8,360 nucleotides of DNA from Pseudomonadota bacterium (GTDB lineage Bacteria; Pseudomonadota; Gammaproteobacteria; Burkholderiales; Thiobacillaceae): positions 1-8,360 of the forward strand of contig JAJZRT010000132.1 in the NCBI GenBank assembly GCA_021802595.1, in the 5' to 3' direction. The notes beneath the pieces are model-generated. The model saw nothing but the letters and a program-made list of their open reading frames with translations. It searched no databases and was not told the origin of the DNA. This document shows positions 1 through 6,986 of this stretch, in pieces (positions within the stretch are counted from its first letter, which is position 1; each line of letters starts with the position of its first letter). A program made the translations under genes and the position numbers.

Positions 1-403
1 CGGCTCGAACCTGGGTTTCCTGGGCAACCGCGATACGGGTTCCATTCCGCAACGACCGCACATAGATTCGCCAGCCCGATCCATTGACATCGATCGTATG
101 AAAGCCGGGGGCGAGATCAACGGGTAAGGGCAGCTCGTCCGCGCCTGTCTCGGCAGGCGGCGCCAGTCGCTGAACGACGATGCGCGCCTCTGGGTCGTTG
201 TCAGTTCCCGGTGCCGCGCGTTGCCCTCGGACAGGCAGCCGGTCCGCATCAACCAGGACAGCGATCTGGCGCAAAGAGCCATCCTGGAACTCCTGGGCCT
301 CACCGAAAGCCAGCCAGAAAGAAATGCCGGCGGCGACGATTCCCGCCGCCACAATGACCATGCCCAAGCCAATGGATAGGCGATGCTGAAGGGAATTGTT
401 CAT
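1..403 (-). CDS. Sensor histidine kinase of the QseC/PmrB type, N-terminal part only (runs off the left edge)
   Basis: Minus-strand reading frame starting at ATG 403 and still open at base 1, giving 134 residues. It starts MNNSLQHRLSIGLG. A short basic cytoplasmic tip is followed by one hydrophobic helix at about residues 10-32, then a polar segment (about 33-134) that should be periplasmic. The tip-helix-'EAQEFQDGSLRQIAVLVD' layout is what I know from the N-terminal sensor region of two-component kinases of the QseC/PmrB/TctE type. The HAMP, His-kinase and ATPase domains would lie beyond the left edge and cannot be seen, so the kinase call rests on the N-terminus alone. The ribosome site is weak: an AAGGA lies about 14 bases upstream of the ATG, and CGGAT is closer. 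It begins 57 bp after the DedA-PAP2 stop and is probably co-transcribed with it. No response regulator precedes it, although one usually does in this family. It could also be another single-helix sensor. Confidence 0.72.
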   Translation of the reverse strand, partial: MNNSLQHRLSIGLGMVIVAAGIVAAGISFWLAFGEAQEFQDGSLRQIAVLVDADRLPVRGQRAAPGTDNDPEARIVVQRLAPPAETGADELPLPVDLAPGFHTIDVNGSGWRIYVRSLRNGTRIAVAQETQVRA

Positions 404-460
404 GTTTATCCGATGAGTCCTTTCTGCAATGGCACCCGAGCCCGCCGTCTACCCGCTGGC

Positions 461-2494
461 TCAAGGGCCGCCCCTCACCAGCAGCGTTTCTCCAGTCCAG
501 CCTGCGTCGTTTTCTCCTCGCTCCACTGGCGTGCCCGGATGGCGTTGGACGATTATCCACTCGGGGCTCCCAGTCGTTGCCGAAAGTTGCCGCAGCGCAT
601 CATCGTAGCCACCGGCATCACTCGGGAAGCTCACCAGCGGCAGGCGTTCGACGCGCTGCCAGGCAATCGTACCAACCCAGACCGGCACGTGCGATCCAAT
701 CATCAGGTCCGTAGGCCACAAGCGCAGGACGAGCGATTCGTCGGGGCGTGTCCGCGAGTCGCCAGAAAATACGAGAACCAGCGCTTCCCGCCGTCCGTCC
801 TGCAGTTGGGGGATGATGGGCAATTCGGCCAAGGACGGATGGGGCGACAACCAGCGCAGCGCGGTTCGAAGCGACAGCGCCAACGGCGGCCGCCAGCCTC
901 CGGACGCCAACGCCGTCCGGAGGCTACCCAGCTCGCCAGCCCACTGAATGTTCAGGGGTTGCTCCATCTCGCCCTGGAGGTCCACACGATATGCGGGCAA
1001 CGTCTGCCATCCGGCGTCCCGCCAGACCAGTTCGTCCATCTGCCGGACCGAAACTCGAGGCGCATAGTGTGCGACATCCGAAACCAAACGATCTTGCACA
1101 TGCCATGTCGTAGCCAGAAGAAATACCGCGGCACCCACCCAATGCAATCCGGGAATTTTCGCATCGGCACCATGGCGCGCCCAGGCAATGGCAAGTATTG
1201 CGACCCACGCGCCCCCCAGGCCGACACCCGCGACCACATCCGCCAGCCAGTGTGCCCCCAGATAGAGACGGGAAAAGGCAATGCCGCAGACGAGCAGCAC
1301 GGCCAGCGCATAGGGAATCCAGCGCTGTCCAGGCGCCAGCGACCGGGCGCTCAACACCGCCAGAAATCCGTAGATTACCGTGCTCAGGGTCGCATGACTG
1401 CTGGGGAAGCTGTACGCCTCGGCACTCGCATACAGCGCGATCGGCCGGGGGACCCCCAGTGCCAGTTTGAGCGCCGTTACGGCGAGCAAGCCAAAAGCAA
1501 GCGCGGCGATCCAGTACCGGGCTTCCAGCCATGCTCGTTGCCACAGCAACCAGACAAGCACTCCAGCCGCAACGAAACCGATGACCTGGGCATCGCCCAT
1601 TTCCGTCACCGCGGTCATGAGCAGGTCTCCGGCAGGCGTACGCATCTCTTGCAGAAGGTGATACAGGGACCGCCCGGCGTACACCAGTGGATCCAGGCCC
1701 AACACGTCTTCCAGCACGCCGAAGAACAACCAGGTCGCCGCGATCAGTACAGCCAGCCAGGTCAGCAGGGCCCGCGAGACGGGTCGTTCGGGATCGATCA
1801 GGTCCCCCACCAGCCAGGCCAGGCTCGGGTGTCGTCCGGCCCAGCGCAAGGCTACGGTGGCCCAGGCACCCGCATGGGGAGACAGCTGGCGGTATGCCAC
1901 ACGCACGCCCCAGATGACCATCCAGGAGAGGACCAGGAGCGCGCCCAGTCCCAGCGCCAGCCGGCTGGCGACCTGCCCCGCGAGCGCCAGCGAGGCACCA
2001 AACGCCATACCCGGAATCAGATGGGCTGGGGCCCAGACTAGTGCCGAAAGTACATTGAATAGATAGAACCGCCAGGGTGGCATTCCCACCATGCCGGCCA
2101 CGACGGGCACCACAGGACGCACCGGACCGACGAAGCGTGCCAGCAGGATGCTCTTGCCGCCATGACGCGCGAAAAATGTTTCACCGCGCGCGAGAAGTTC
2201 GGGATGGTTGCGTACGAACGGGACGCGGAGGAAACGGTCCTGGTAGCGGTGCCCAAGCCAATAGCTCACGCCGTCGCCTACCACGGCGCCGCCCACCGCC
2301 CACAAGAACGTGCTCCAGAAGGGCAGCGCACCGACACCGACGAGAGCGCCAGCCCCAAGCATGATGACGGCACCCGGGACGACCAGCCCGATGAACGCCA
2401 GCGACTCGGCACAGGCGATCGCGGCCACCAACAGCCCGGCCGCATCGGGATGCAGCCCTGCCCAGTGGATCAAGCCCAGAATCAGATTCGTCAC
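461..2494 (-). CDS. Bifunctional DedA family / PAP2 phosphatase with LssY-like C-terminal domain
   Basis: Integral membrane protein of 677 residues. Residues 1-200 are a DedA (SNARE-associated/VTT) domain, with E30, D74 and the conserved block ARFVGPVRPVVP at 119-130. Residues about 240-445 are a membrane PAP2 phosphatase with all three motifs: K343...R350-P351, P364-S-S-H367, and S408-R409...H415...D419. After a last helix near 448-464, residues about 480-677 form a soluble region resembling the LssY C-terminal domain (PLNIQWAG at 513-520, VWVGTIAWQ at 605-613). DedA proteins are known undecaprenyl-phosphate translocases and PAP2 enzymes are lipid (pyro)phosphatases. The joint role in carrier-lipid recycling or lipid A/phospholipid remodelling is inference. 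The start is GTG: the ATG two bases upstream is out of frame and reads straight into TGA, and an in-frame TGA at 2512-2510 excludes earlier starts. A weak GAGG lies four bases upstream. Neighbours are PepSY genes upstream and a sensor kinase downstream. Confidence 0.92.
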   Translation of the reverse strand: MTNLILGLIHWAGLHPDAAGLLVAAIACAESLAFIGLVVPGAVIMLGAGALVGVGALPFWSTFLWAVGGAVVGDGVSYWLGHRYQDRFLRVPFVRNHPELLARGETFFARHGGKSILLARFVGPVRPVVPVVAGMVGMPPWRFYLFNVLSALVWAPAHLIPGMAFGASLALAGQVASRLALGLGALLVLSWMVIWGVRVAYRQLSPHAGAWATVALRWAGRHPSLAWLVGDLIDPERPVSRALLTWLAVLIAATWLFFGVLEDVLGLDPLVYAGRSLYHLLQEMRTPAGDLLMTAVTEMGDAQVIGFVAAGVLVWLLWQRAWLEARYWIAALAFGLLAVTALKLALGVPRPIALYASAEAYSFPSSHATLSTVIYGFLAVLSARSLAPGQRWIPYALAVLLVCGIAFSRLYLGAHWLADVVAGVGLGGAWVAILAIAWARHGADAKIPGLHWVGAAVFLLATTWHVQDRLVSDVAHYAPRVSVRQMDELVWRDAGWQTLPAYRVDLQGEMEQPLNIQWAGELGSLRTALASGGWRPPLALSLRTALRWLSPHPSLAELPIIPQLQDGRREALVLVFSGDSRTRPDESLVLRLWPTDLMIGSHVPVWVGTIAWQRVERLPLVSFPSDAGGYDDALRQLSATTGSPEWIIVQRHPGTPVERGENDAGWTGETLLVRGGP

Positions 2495-2570
2495 ATGGCC
2501 TCGATGGTGTCATCAGGGAAGAATCGGAACGCAGATCGAATTAGCCTTCATGTGAGTTGCATCACTTGCG

Positions 2571-2604
2571 GCTGCTCGAGCTGCTCGATCCGCGAGCCCG
2601 GATC
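2571..2604. repeat. 9-bp tandem repeat followed by a small hairpin
   Basis: Two exact head-to-tail copies of GCTGCTCGA (2571-2579 and 2580-2588) run directly into the inverted pair GATCCG/CGGATC (2587-2592 and 2599-2604, 6-base loop). It lies in the untranslated gap between the first-listed PepSY gene and the DedA-PAP2 gene. No T-run follows on either strand, so it is not a textbook terminator. It may be structure in the mRNA leader, or chance in GC-rich DNA. Confidence 0.4.
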
Positions 2605-2617
2605 CATCTTTGCCACT

Positions 2618-2663
2618 GACGGCCGATTCATCGCTCTTGCCGGTGAGCCTGATATCGGCCGTC
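2618..2663 (-). repeat. Perfect 10-bp inverted repeat downstream of a PepSY gene
   Basis: GACGGCCGAT at 2618-2627 pairs exactly with ATCGGCCGTC at 2654-2663 across a 26-base loop. The loop itself contains a shorter GCTC/GAGC pair (2633-2636 and 2645-2648). It begins 11 bases past the stop codon of the PepSY gene, in the direction of transcription, within the 180-bp gap before DedA-PAP2. No run of T follows, so intrinsic termination is not supported. An mRNA-stabilising or processing hairpin that lowers downstream expression, or a regulator site, fits better. The repeat itself is seen directly; its role is inference. Confidence 0.5.
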
Positions 2664-2674
2664 CATGCCTAGAC

Positions 2675-3004
2675 TCAGTCCGGATTCGGGCCTTCCTTGT
2701 CGTTCTCCAGAACCTTGCCCGTCCTGGCGTCCACGCCCACTTCCTGGGTGATTTTGCCGCTCTGGATATCAAACGAATAGCGCAAGCCGCTCCCGCCCTT
2801 TTCGCGTTCCAGTTCTTCGTCGGTAATCTTTCCGGGATAAGCCTTGAGAGCGATTGCCCGAGCTTGTTCCATGCTGACTTTGGCTTCGCTCGACAGGTTT
2901 TGCCCTGTATAAGCATAGGCATTGAGCGTGCCGGCGACGAGCGCCGCGCCCAGCAACAAGAGCCCGGTGTTCTTCATAAGGACGGGTTTTATCTGCGATT
3001 TCAT
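2675..3004 (-). CDS. Small exported PepSY-domain protein
   Basis: 109-residue protein. A basic tip and hydrophobic stretch (about residues 11-28) end at A29-Y30-A31, a good signal peptidase I site, so the mature protein is about 78 residues and should be periplasmic. Residues about 41-101 fit one PepSY domain: an N-terminal helix (VSMEQARAIALKAYPG), a central strand (LRYSFDI) and the closing signature VDARTGKVLEND. PepSY domains occur in peptidase inhibitors and in small periplasmic proteins near two-component systems; the ligand is unknown. I chose ATG 3004 because AAGGAG sits seven bases upstream. The later ATG (M10) has no ribosome site, although it would also leave a signal peptide. It lies 92 bp downstream of the second PepSY gene on the same strand and 180 bp upstream of DedA-PAP2. 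The two PepSY proteins share fold and layout but little exact sequence. Confidence 0.88.
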   Translation of the reverse strand: MKSQIKPVLMKNTGLLLLGAALVAGTLNAYAYTGQNLSSEAKVSMEQARAIALKAYPGKITDEELEREKGGSGLRYSFDIQSGKITQEVGVDARTGKVLENDKEGPNPD

Positions 3005-3096
3005 GTTACTGCTCCTTCTGTTTCAAGGTGAGGACGGTATCTTCCCGCCCCCGCCTTGTTGGTTAGCTAAATAATGCGGTGTCCGGAGGAAAGAGA

Positions 3097-3459
3097 TCAG
3101 TCTTCGCTTTCCTGGCCCTCGCGGCCTTCGGACTCGTGATCGGCCTGATCAGCTTGGGCCGAGAGTACCTGGCCACTGTTGCTGTCTACCTTGACGTCCG
3201 TGGCCTGCGTGCCCGTGACCACTTCCACGCCATAGACCAGAGCGCCGTTTTCGTCCTCCAGTTCGGCGCGCACCGCCCGTCCCTGTACGTGGGTTTCAGC
3301 CGCCGCGATGGCTTGGCTCAGGGTGATCTTGGCTTTGGACAAGGACGCGGCTTCATTTTCCGACTGGCCTTCTGCGTGGTTTGCGCCGGCAAATGCCAAC
3401 GACGCGCCCAGCGCGGTCAGACCGAGGACACCGATGATGAAAGACTTGCTGCTTCGCAT
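3097..3459 (-). CDS. Small exported PepSY-domain protein with acidic tail
   Basis: 120-residue protein with a signal peptide (hydrophobic about 7-22, likely cleaved after A22-F23-A24). One PepSY domain spans about 42-100: helix ITLSQAIAAAETHVQG, strand LVYGVEVV, and closing VDSNSGQVLSA. A short linker rich in Ala, Ser and Glu precedes the domain. The last 20 residues are strongly acidic with one His, a feature the neighbouring PepSY protein lacks. Export to the periplasm is well supported; the molecular function is not known. Start ATG 3459 has an AGGAG seven bases upstream. It is the first gene of the leftward cluster (PepSY, PepSY, DedA-PAP2, sensor kinase) and lies 216 bp beyond the metR stop, so it probably has its own promoter in that gap. 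I could not pick a convincing -35/-10 pair there. Confidence 0.88.
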   Translation of the reverse strand: MRSSKSFIIGVLGLTALGASLAFAGANHAEGQSENEAASLSKAKITLSQAIAAAETHVQGRAVRAELEDENGALVYGVEVVTGTQATDVKVDSNSGQVLSAQADQADHESEGREGQESED

Positions 3460-3542
3460 GATGATTCTCCTAAGAGGTTGTCGATGAACGGCAGGTCACG
3501 AGTCCCTACCTTGTCGATCACTCTACGCACGGAGAATTAGCC

Positions 3543-3578
3543 CACCGTTAGCGCTGCAGATGCTGGGACCCTACGGTG
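3543..3578. repeat. 6-bp inverted repeat upstream of the PepSY cluster
   Basis: CACCGT (3543-3548) pairs with ACGGTG (3573-3578) around a 24-base loop containing AGCGCT and CTGCAG. It lies 84 bp upstream of the first PepSY start, in the 216-bp gap that must hold the metR terminator and probably the promoter of the leftward cluster. It could be a regulator site. The arms are short, so chance is possible. Confidence 0.25.
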
Positions 3579-3675
3579 AGAATTTGCTTTCTACCCCGTG
3601 GAATACGTGCTACCGAGCCAAGGAGGACGTCTGGTAGGGCGCCGGCAGCGGGATGCACTTGAAATCGGGCTTTAC

Positions 3676-4578
3676 TCATTCCTTGTTGCCGCGATGGTTA
3701 CGCGCCAAATCCACGAAGGCGCGTAGGTAGTCGATTTCCGCATCCGTGTCGCGGAAGCCCAGGAAGATCTGCTTGGCCACGCCTTGGCGGCCGAGCTTGA
3801 CCGGGGCGACGTCGAACTTGTCGGCCTGTTCCTCCACCAGCCAGCGCGGCAGCGCGGCTACGCCGCGTCCGCTGGCGACCATCTGCAACATGATGTCGGT
3901 AGTCTCGATGGACTTTTGGCGCCGGGGGCTGACGCCGGCCGGTGTGAGGAAGCGGGTATAGATGTCGAGGCGGTCCGTTTCCACCGGATAAGTAATCAGT
4001 GTCTCGTCCGAGAGTTGCCCAGGCTGAACGTAAGCGGCCTGGCGAAGGGGGTGTCCCGGGCCGACCACGAGCACCTGCTCATAGTCGAACACCGACTCGA
4101 ACGTGAGGCCGGGCTTGTAGAGCGGGTCGGGCGTCACCAGCAAATCGATTTCGTGGCCGAACAGCGCGCCGATTCCGCCAAACTGAAATTTCTGCTTCAC
4201 GTCCACGTCTACCGCCGGCCAGGCGGCCAGATAAGGCGACACGAGCTTCAGCAGCCACTGGTAGCAAGGGTGGCATTCCATGCCGATCCGCAGGGTGCCG
4301 CGCTCGCCCCGGGCAAACTGGCCAAGGCGCTCCTCGGCATGGTCGAGTTGCGGAAGCAGGCGATTGGCTATGGACAGTAGATAGGCGCCGGCCTGGGTGG
4401 GGCGCAGGCTGCGGCCCTCGCGGTGCCAGATGGCCAGCCCAAGTTGGTCTTCCAGCTTGCGCACCGCGTGGCTTAGGGCGGACTGGGTGAGATGGAGCTT
4501 TTCCGCGGCGGCGGTCAGGGAACCGTGCTGGGCGACGGCATGGACGATTTCGAGATGGATGCGTTCCAGAACGGCCAT
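3676..4578 (-). CDS. metR: LysR-type transcriptional activator of methionine genes, MetR
   Basis: Cytoplasmic DNA-binding regulator of 300 residues, the usual length for LysR proteins. The N-terminal winged helix-turn-helix (about 1-60) contains GSLTAAAEKLHLTQSALSHA at 19-38. The effector domain (about 93-295) carries blocks that match what I recall of E. coli MetR: RIGMECHPCYQWL at 97-109, a TYPVETDRLDIYTRFL stretch with PAGVSP after it, and a MVASGRGVAALPRWLVE stretch. MetR is known to activate metE and other methionine genes with homocysteine as co-effector. The divergent metE next door makes the assignment strong. Start ATG 4578 is the only one possible near here: TAA lies in frame three codons upstream. 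Its ribosome site is poor (AGG almost touching the ATG), so translation may be low. Autoregulation from the shared intergenic region is expected from the family. Confidence 0.95.
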   Translation of the reverse strand: MAVLERIHLEIVHAVAQHGSLTAAAEKLHLTQSALSHAVRKLEDQLGLAIWHREGRSLRPTQAGAYLLSIANRLLPQLDHAEERLGQFARGERGTLRIGMECHPCYQWLLKLVSPYLAAWPAVDVDVKQKFQFGGIGALFGHEIDLLVTPDPLYKPGLTFESVFDYEQVLVVGPGHPLRQAAYVQPGQLSDETLITYPVETDRLDIYTRFLTPAGVSPRRQKSIETTDIMLQMVASGRGVAALPRWLVEEQADKFDVAPVKLGRQGVAKQIFLGFRDTDAEIDYLRAFVDLARNHRGNKE

Positions 4579-4582
4579 GCCT

Positions 4583-4645
4583 GATTATGCATGATAAAAA
4601 TTCATCAATGAATGAATTAATACCATTTTTATTCATTTATCAATC
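4583..4645. promoter_or_regulatory. AT-rich divergent metR-metE control region with candidate MetR operators
   Basis: The region between the two starts changes abruptly from GC-rich coding DNA to an island made largely of A and T. The established E. coli MetR box is TGAA-N5-TTCA. Here TGATAAAAATTCA (4592-4604) differs at one of the eight fixed positions, and CCATTTTTATTCA (4623-4635) keeps one half-site; their centres are 31 bp apart, about three helical turns. ATTCAT/ATGAAT occurs four times (4600-4605, 4608-4613, 4612-4617, 4631-4636), and TGATAAA/TTTATCA flank the block (4592-4598, 4636-4642). The divergent promoters must lie here, but I cannot assign -35/-10 boxes with confidence. No room or motif for a cobalamin riboswitch is seen. 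Confidence 0.6.
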
Positions 4646-4685
4646 CGCCTAGGATGCCGACGTCTTATTGAGCAAGGCATCCATC

Positions 4686-6986
4686 ATGGCATACACCCAC
4701 AACCTCGGTTTTCCCCGCATCGGCGCCAAGCGCGAACTGAAATTCGCCCTCGAGGCCTACTGGAAGGGGCAATCTTCACGCGACGCGCTAAAGACACTTG
4801 GCGCTGAGCTGCGCCGCCGCCATTGGCAGGGCCAGTCGGCCCTCGATCTCGCGCCGGTCGGTGACTTCACTTTCTACGACCAGGTGCTGGACATGAGCTT
4901 CACCCTGGGCAACCTGCCCGAGCGGGTGCAGGGATTTCATGGCGACACGTTGGACAACACCTTCCGCGTGGCCCGTGGCCGCTCGGCCCACACCACCGAG
5001 ACGCACTGCTGCGACGGCACGTGCGGTGAAGTGACTGCCGGCGAGATGACCAAATGGTTCGATACCAACTACCACTACATCGTCCCCGAATTCACCGCCG
5101 CCACCCAGTTCAAGCTGGACGCCTCCCGCCTGCTCGAGCAACTGGCCGAGGCCAAGGTACAAGGCGTCAAGGCGAAGCCGGTCATCATCGGCCCCGTGAC
5201 CTACCTCGCCCTCGGCAAGGCCAAGGACGGTTCCGACAAGCTGGCCCTGCTGGAGCCCCTGCTGCCCGTCTACACCGAACTGCTGGCGGCACTGGCCGAC
5301 GCGGGGGCGGAGTGGGTGCAGATCGACGAACCGCTCCTCGTCACCGAACTGGATGCCGGCTGGCAACATGCGTTCAACCTCGCGTACCACACGCTCAAGG
5401 CGAGCCGGGTCAAGTTGCTGCTGACCACCTACTTCGGGCAGCTGCTGGAAAACCTCTACCTAGCCGCCAACCTGCCCGTGGCCGGCCTGCACGTCGACGC
5501 GATCAACGGCCGCGACGACATCCAACCGCTCCTGGGCCTGTTGCCCGCGCACAAGGTACTTTCGCTGGGCGTCATCAACGGCCGCAATATCTGGAAGACC
5601 GACCTCAACGCGGCGCTCGATTGGCTGGAACCCATCGCCGGACGCCTGGGCGACCGTCTGTGGATCGCCCCCTCCTGCTCGCTGCTGCACGTGCCGGTGG
5701 ACCTGGACAGCGAGCAGAATCTGGACGGCGAGATCAAATCCTGGCTGGCTTTCGCGAAGCAAAAGCTGGAAGAACTGTGTGTGCTGGCCACCGCGCTGAA
5801 CCACGGCCGCGACGTCGTCGCGGCGGAACTGGACACCAACCGCGCTGCCTGCGACGCCCGCCGCAACTCGCCGCGCGTCAACGACCCAGCGGTCAAGGGC
5901 GCTCTGGCGGGGATCACGCCCCAACTCGGCCAGCGCCAGAACCCGTACGCCGTCCGCGCCGCCAGGCAGGCCGCGCAGCTCAAGCTGCCCAAGTTTCCCA
6001 CCACCACCATTGGCTCCTTCCCCCAAACCGCCGAAATCCGCCAGGCGCGCAGGCGGTTCAAGGCGGGCGAGATCGACGAGGCAGCCTACCGGGCGGCCAT
6101 GCACGCCGAGATCGCTCACAGCGTGCGCGAGCAGGAAGCGCTGGGGCTCGACGTATTGGTGCACGGCGAGGCCGAACGCAACGACATGGTCGAATACTTC
6201 GGCGAACAGCTCGACGGCTACGCCTTCAGCCAGTTCGGCTGGGTGCAGTCCTATGGCTCGCGCTGCGTCAAGCCGCCCATCCTGTTCGGCGACATCAGCC
6301 GACCCAAGGCCATGACCATAGAGTGGATCAAGTACGCCCAATCCCTGACCGGCAAGCCGATGAAGGGCATGCTCACCGGCCCGGTCACCATCCTCAACTG
6401 GTCCTTTGTGCGCGATGACCAACCCCGCTCGGTGTCCTGCAAACAGCTCGCCCTCGCCATCCGCCAGGAGGTGCTGGACCTGGAGAAGGCGGGCGTGCGG
6501 GTGATCCAGATCGACGAGGCCGCCCTGCGCGAAGGCCTGCCGCTGCGCAAGTCCCACTGGAAAACCTACCTGGACTGGGCCGTGGAGTCCTTCCGCATCA
6601 CCGCCAACGGCGTGGCTGACGCAACCCAGATCCACACCCACATGTGCTACTCGGAATTCAACGACATTCTCTCGGCCATCGCCGCCATGGATGCCGATGT
6701 CATCACCATCGAGACTTCCCGCTCCGACATGGAACTACTGGATGCCTTCAGGAACTTCGAATATCCGAATGAGATCGGCCCCGGCGTCTACGACATCCAT
6801 TCGCCCAACATTCCGACCGAGCAATACATGGTGGAGCTGATGAAGAAGGCCGCCGAGCGTATCCCTGCCGAGCGCCTGTGGGTCAACCCGGACTGCGGCC
6901 TGAAGACCCGGCAGTGGGGCGAGGTGATCCCGGCCCTGATCAACATGGTCGCGGCGGCCAAGACCTTGCGGACCAGCTCCGCCTGA
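4686..6986 (+). CDS. metE: Cobalamin-independent methionine synthase, MetE
   Basis: 5-methyltetrahydropteroyltriglutamate-homocysteine methyltransferase of 766 residues, close to the usual 750-760. It methylates homocysteine to methionine in the cytoplasm without vitamin B12. Two barrel domains are visible: the N-terminal one opens with [14 protein letters not shown] and carries [16 protein letters not shown] (120-135) and QIDEP (212-216); the C-terminal catalytic one has [10 protein letters not shown] (439-448), [13 protein letters not shown] (493-505) and [10 protein letters not shown] (608-617). The zinc ligands are present: H652 and C654 ([10 protein letters not shown]), E676 and C737 (NPDCG), at a constant +11 offset from E. 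coli H641/C643/E665/C726. ATG 4686 is chosen because AAGG lies eight bases upstream and homologues start here. An in-frame TTG at 4668 would add six residues. A loop at 98-119 is Cys/His-rich (H107-C108-C109...C113), unlike the E. coli enzyme as I recall it. Divergent from metR, and probably activated by it. Confidence 0.97.
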   Translation: MAYTHNLGFPRIGAKRELKFALEAYWKGQSSRDALKTLGAELRRRHWQGQSALDLAPVGDFTFYDQVLDMSFTLGNLPERVQGFHGDTLDNTFRVARGRSAHTTETHCCDGTCGEVTAGEMTKWFDTNYHYIVPEFTAATQFKLDASRLLEQLAEAKVQGVKAKPVIIGPVTYLALGKAKDGSDKLALLEPLLPVYTELLAALADAGAEWVQIDEPLLVTELDAGWQHAFNLAYHTLKASRVKLLLTTYFGQLLENLYLAANLPVAGLHVDAINGRDDIQPLLGLLPAHKVLSLGVINGRNIWKTDLNAALDWLEPIAGRLGDRLWIAPSCSLLHVPVDLDSEQNLDGEIKSWLAFAKQKLEELCVLATALNHGRDVVAAELDTNRAACDARRNSPRVNDPAVKGALAGITPQLGQRQNPYAVRAARQAAQLKLPKFPTTTIGSFPQTAEIRQARRRFKAGEIDEAAYRAAMHAEIAHSVREQEALGLDVLVHGEAERNDMVEYFGEQLDGYAFSQFGWVQSYGSRCVKPPILFGDISRPKAMTIEWIKYAQSLTGKPMKGMLTGPVTILNWSFVRDDQPRSVSCKQLALAIRQEVLDLEKAGVRVIQIDEAALREGLPLRKSHWKTYLDWAVESFRITANGVADATQIHTHMCYSEFNDILSAIAAMDADVITIETSRSDMELLDAFRNFEYPNEIGPGVYDIHSPNIPTEQYMVELMKKAAERIPAERLWVNPDCGLKTRQWGEVIPALINMVAAAKTLRTSSA

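Noticed and set aside
383..2041. 552-codon plus-strand open frame opposite the DedA-PAP2 gene
   Set aside because: Translation is rich in Arg, Gln, Pro and His with no domain or membrane pattern. The opposite strand has an intact multi-motif protein, and long antisense frames are expected in GC-rich coding DNA.
2162..3031. 289-codon plus-strand frame spanning the DedA-PAP2 start and the PepSY gene
   Set aside because: It crosses two well-supported genes and a structured gap, has no domain, and lacks a convincing ribosome site.
3504..3639. CCCTACC (3504-3510) and GGTAGGG (3633-3639) as a paired element around the PepSY promoter region
   Set aside because: Only 7 bp with about 120 bp between the arms; expected by chance and unlikely to form a useful structure.
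4668..4685. TTG at 4668 as the metE start (six extra residues)
   Set aside because: The internal ATG at 4686 has an AAGG at good spacing, and MetE proteins begin at this point.
4583..4685. Cobalamin riboswitch in front of metE
   Set aside because: The leader is too short (about 100 bp shared with metR) and no B12-box-like sequence is visible.
5054..6418. 454-codon plus-strand frame overlapping metE in another frame
   Set aside because: Arg/Pro/Gln-rich composition typical of a GC-rich shadow; metE is unambiguous here.
5460..6641. 393-codon minus-strand frame inside metE
   Set aside because: Antisense shadow with no recognisable motif; Val/Gly/Leu/Gln pattern mirrors metE codons.
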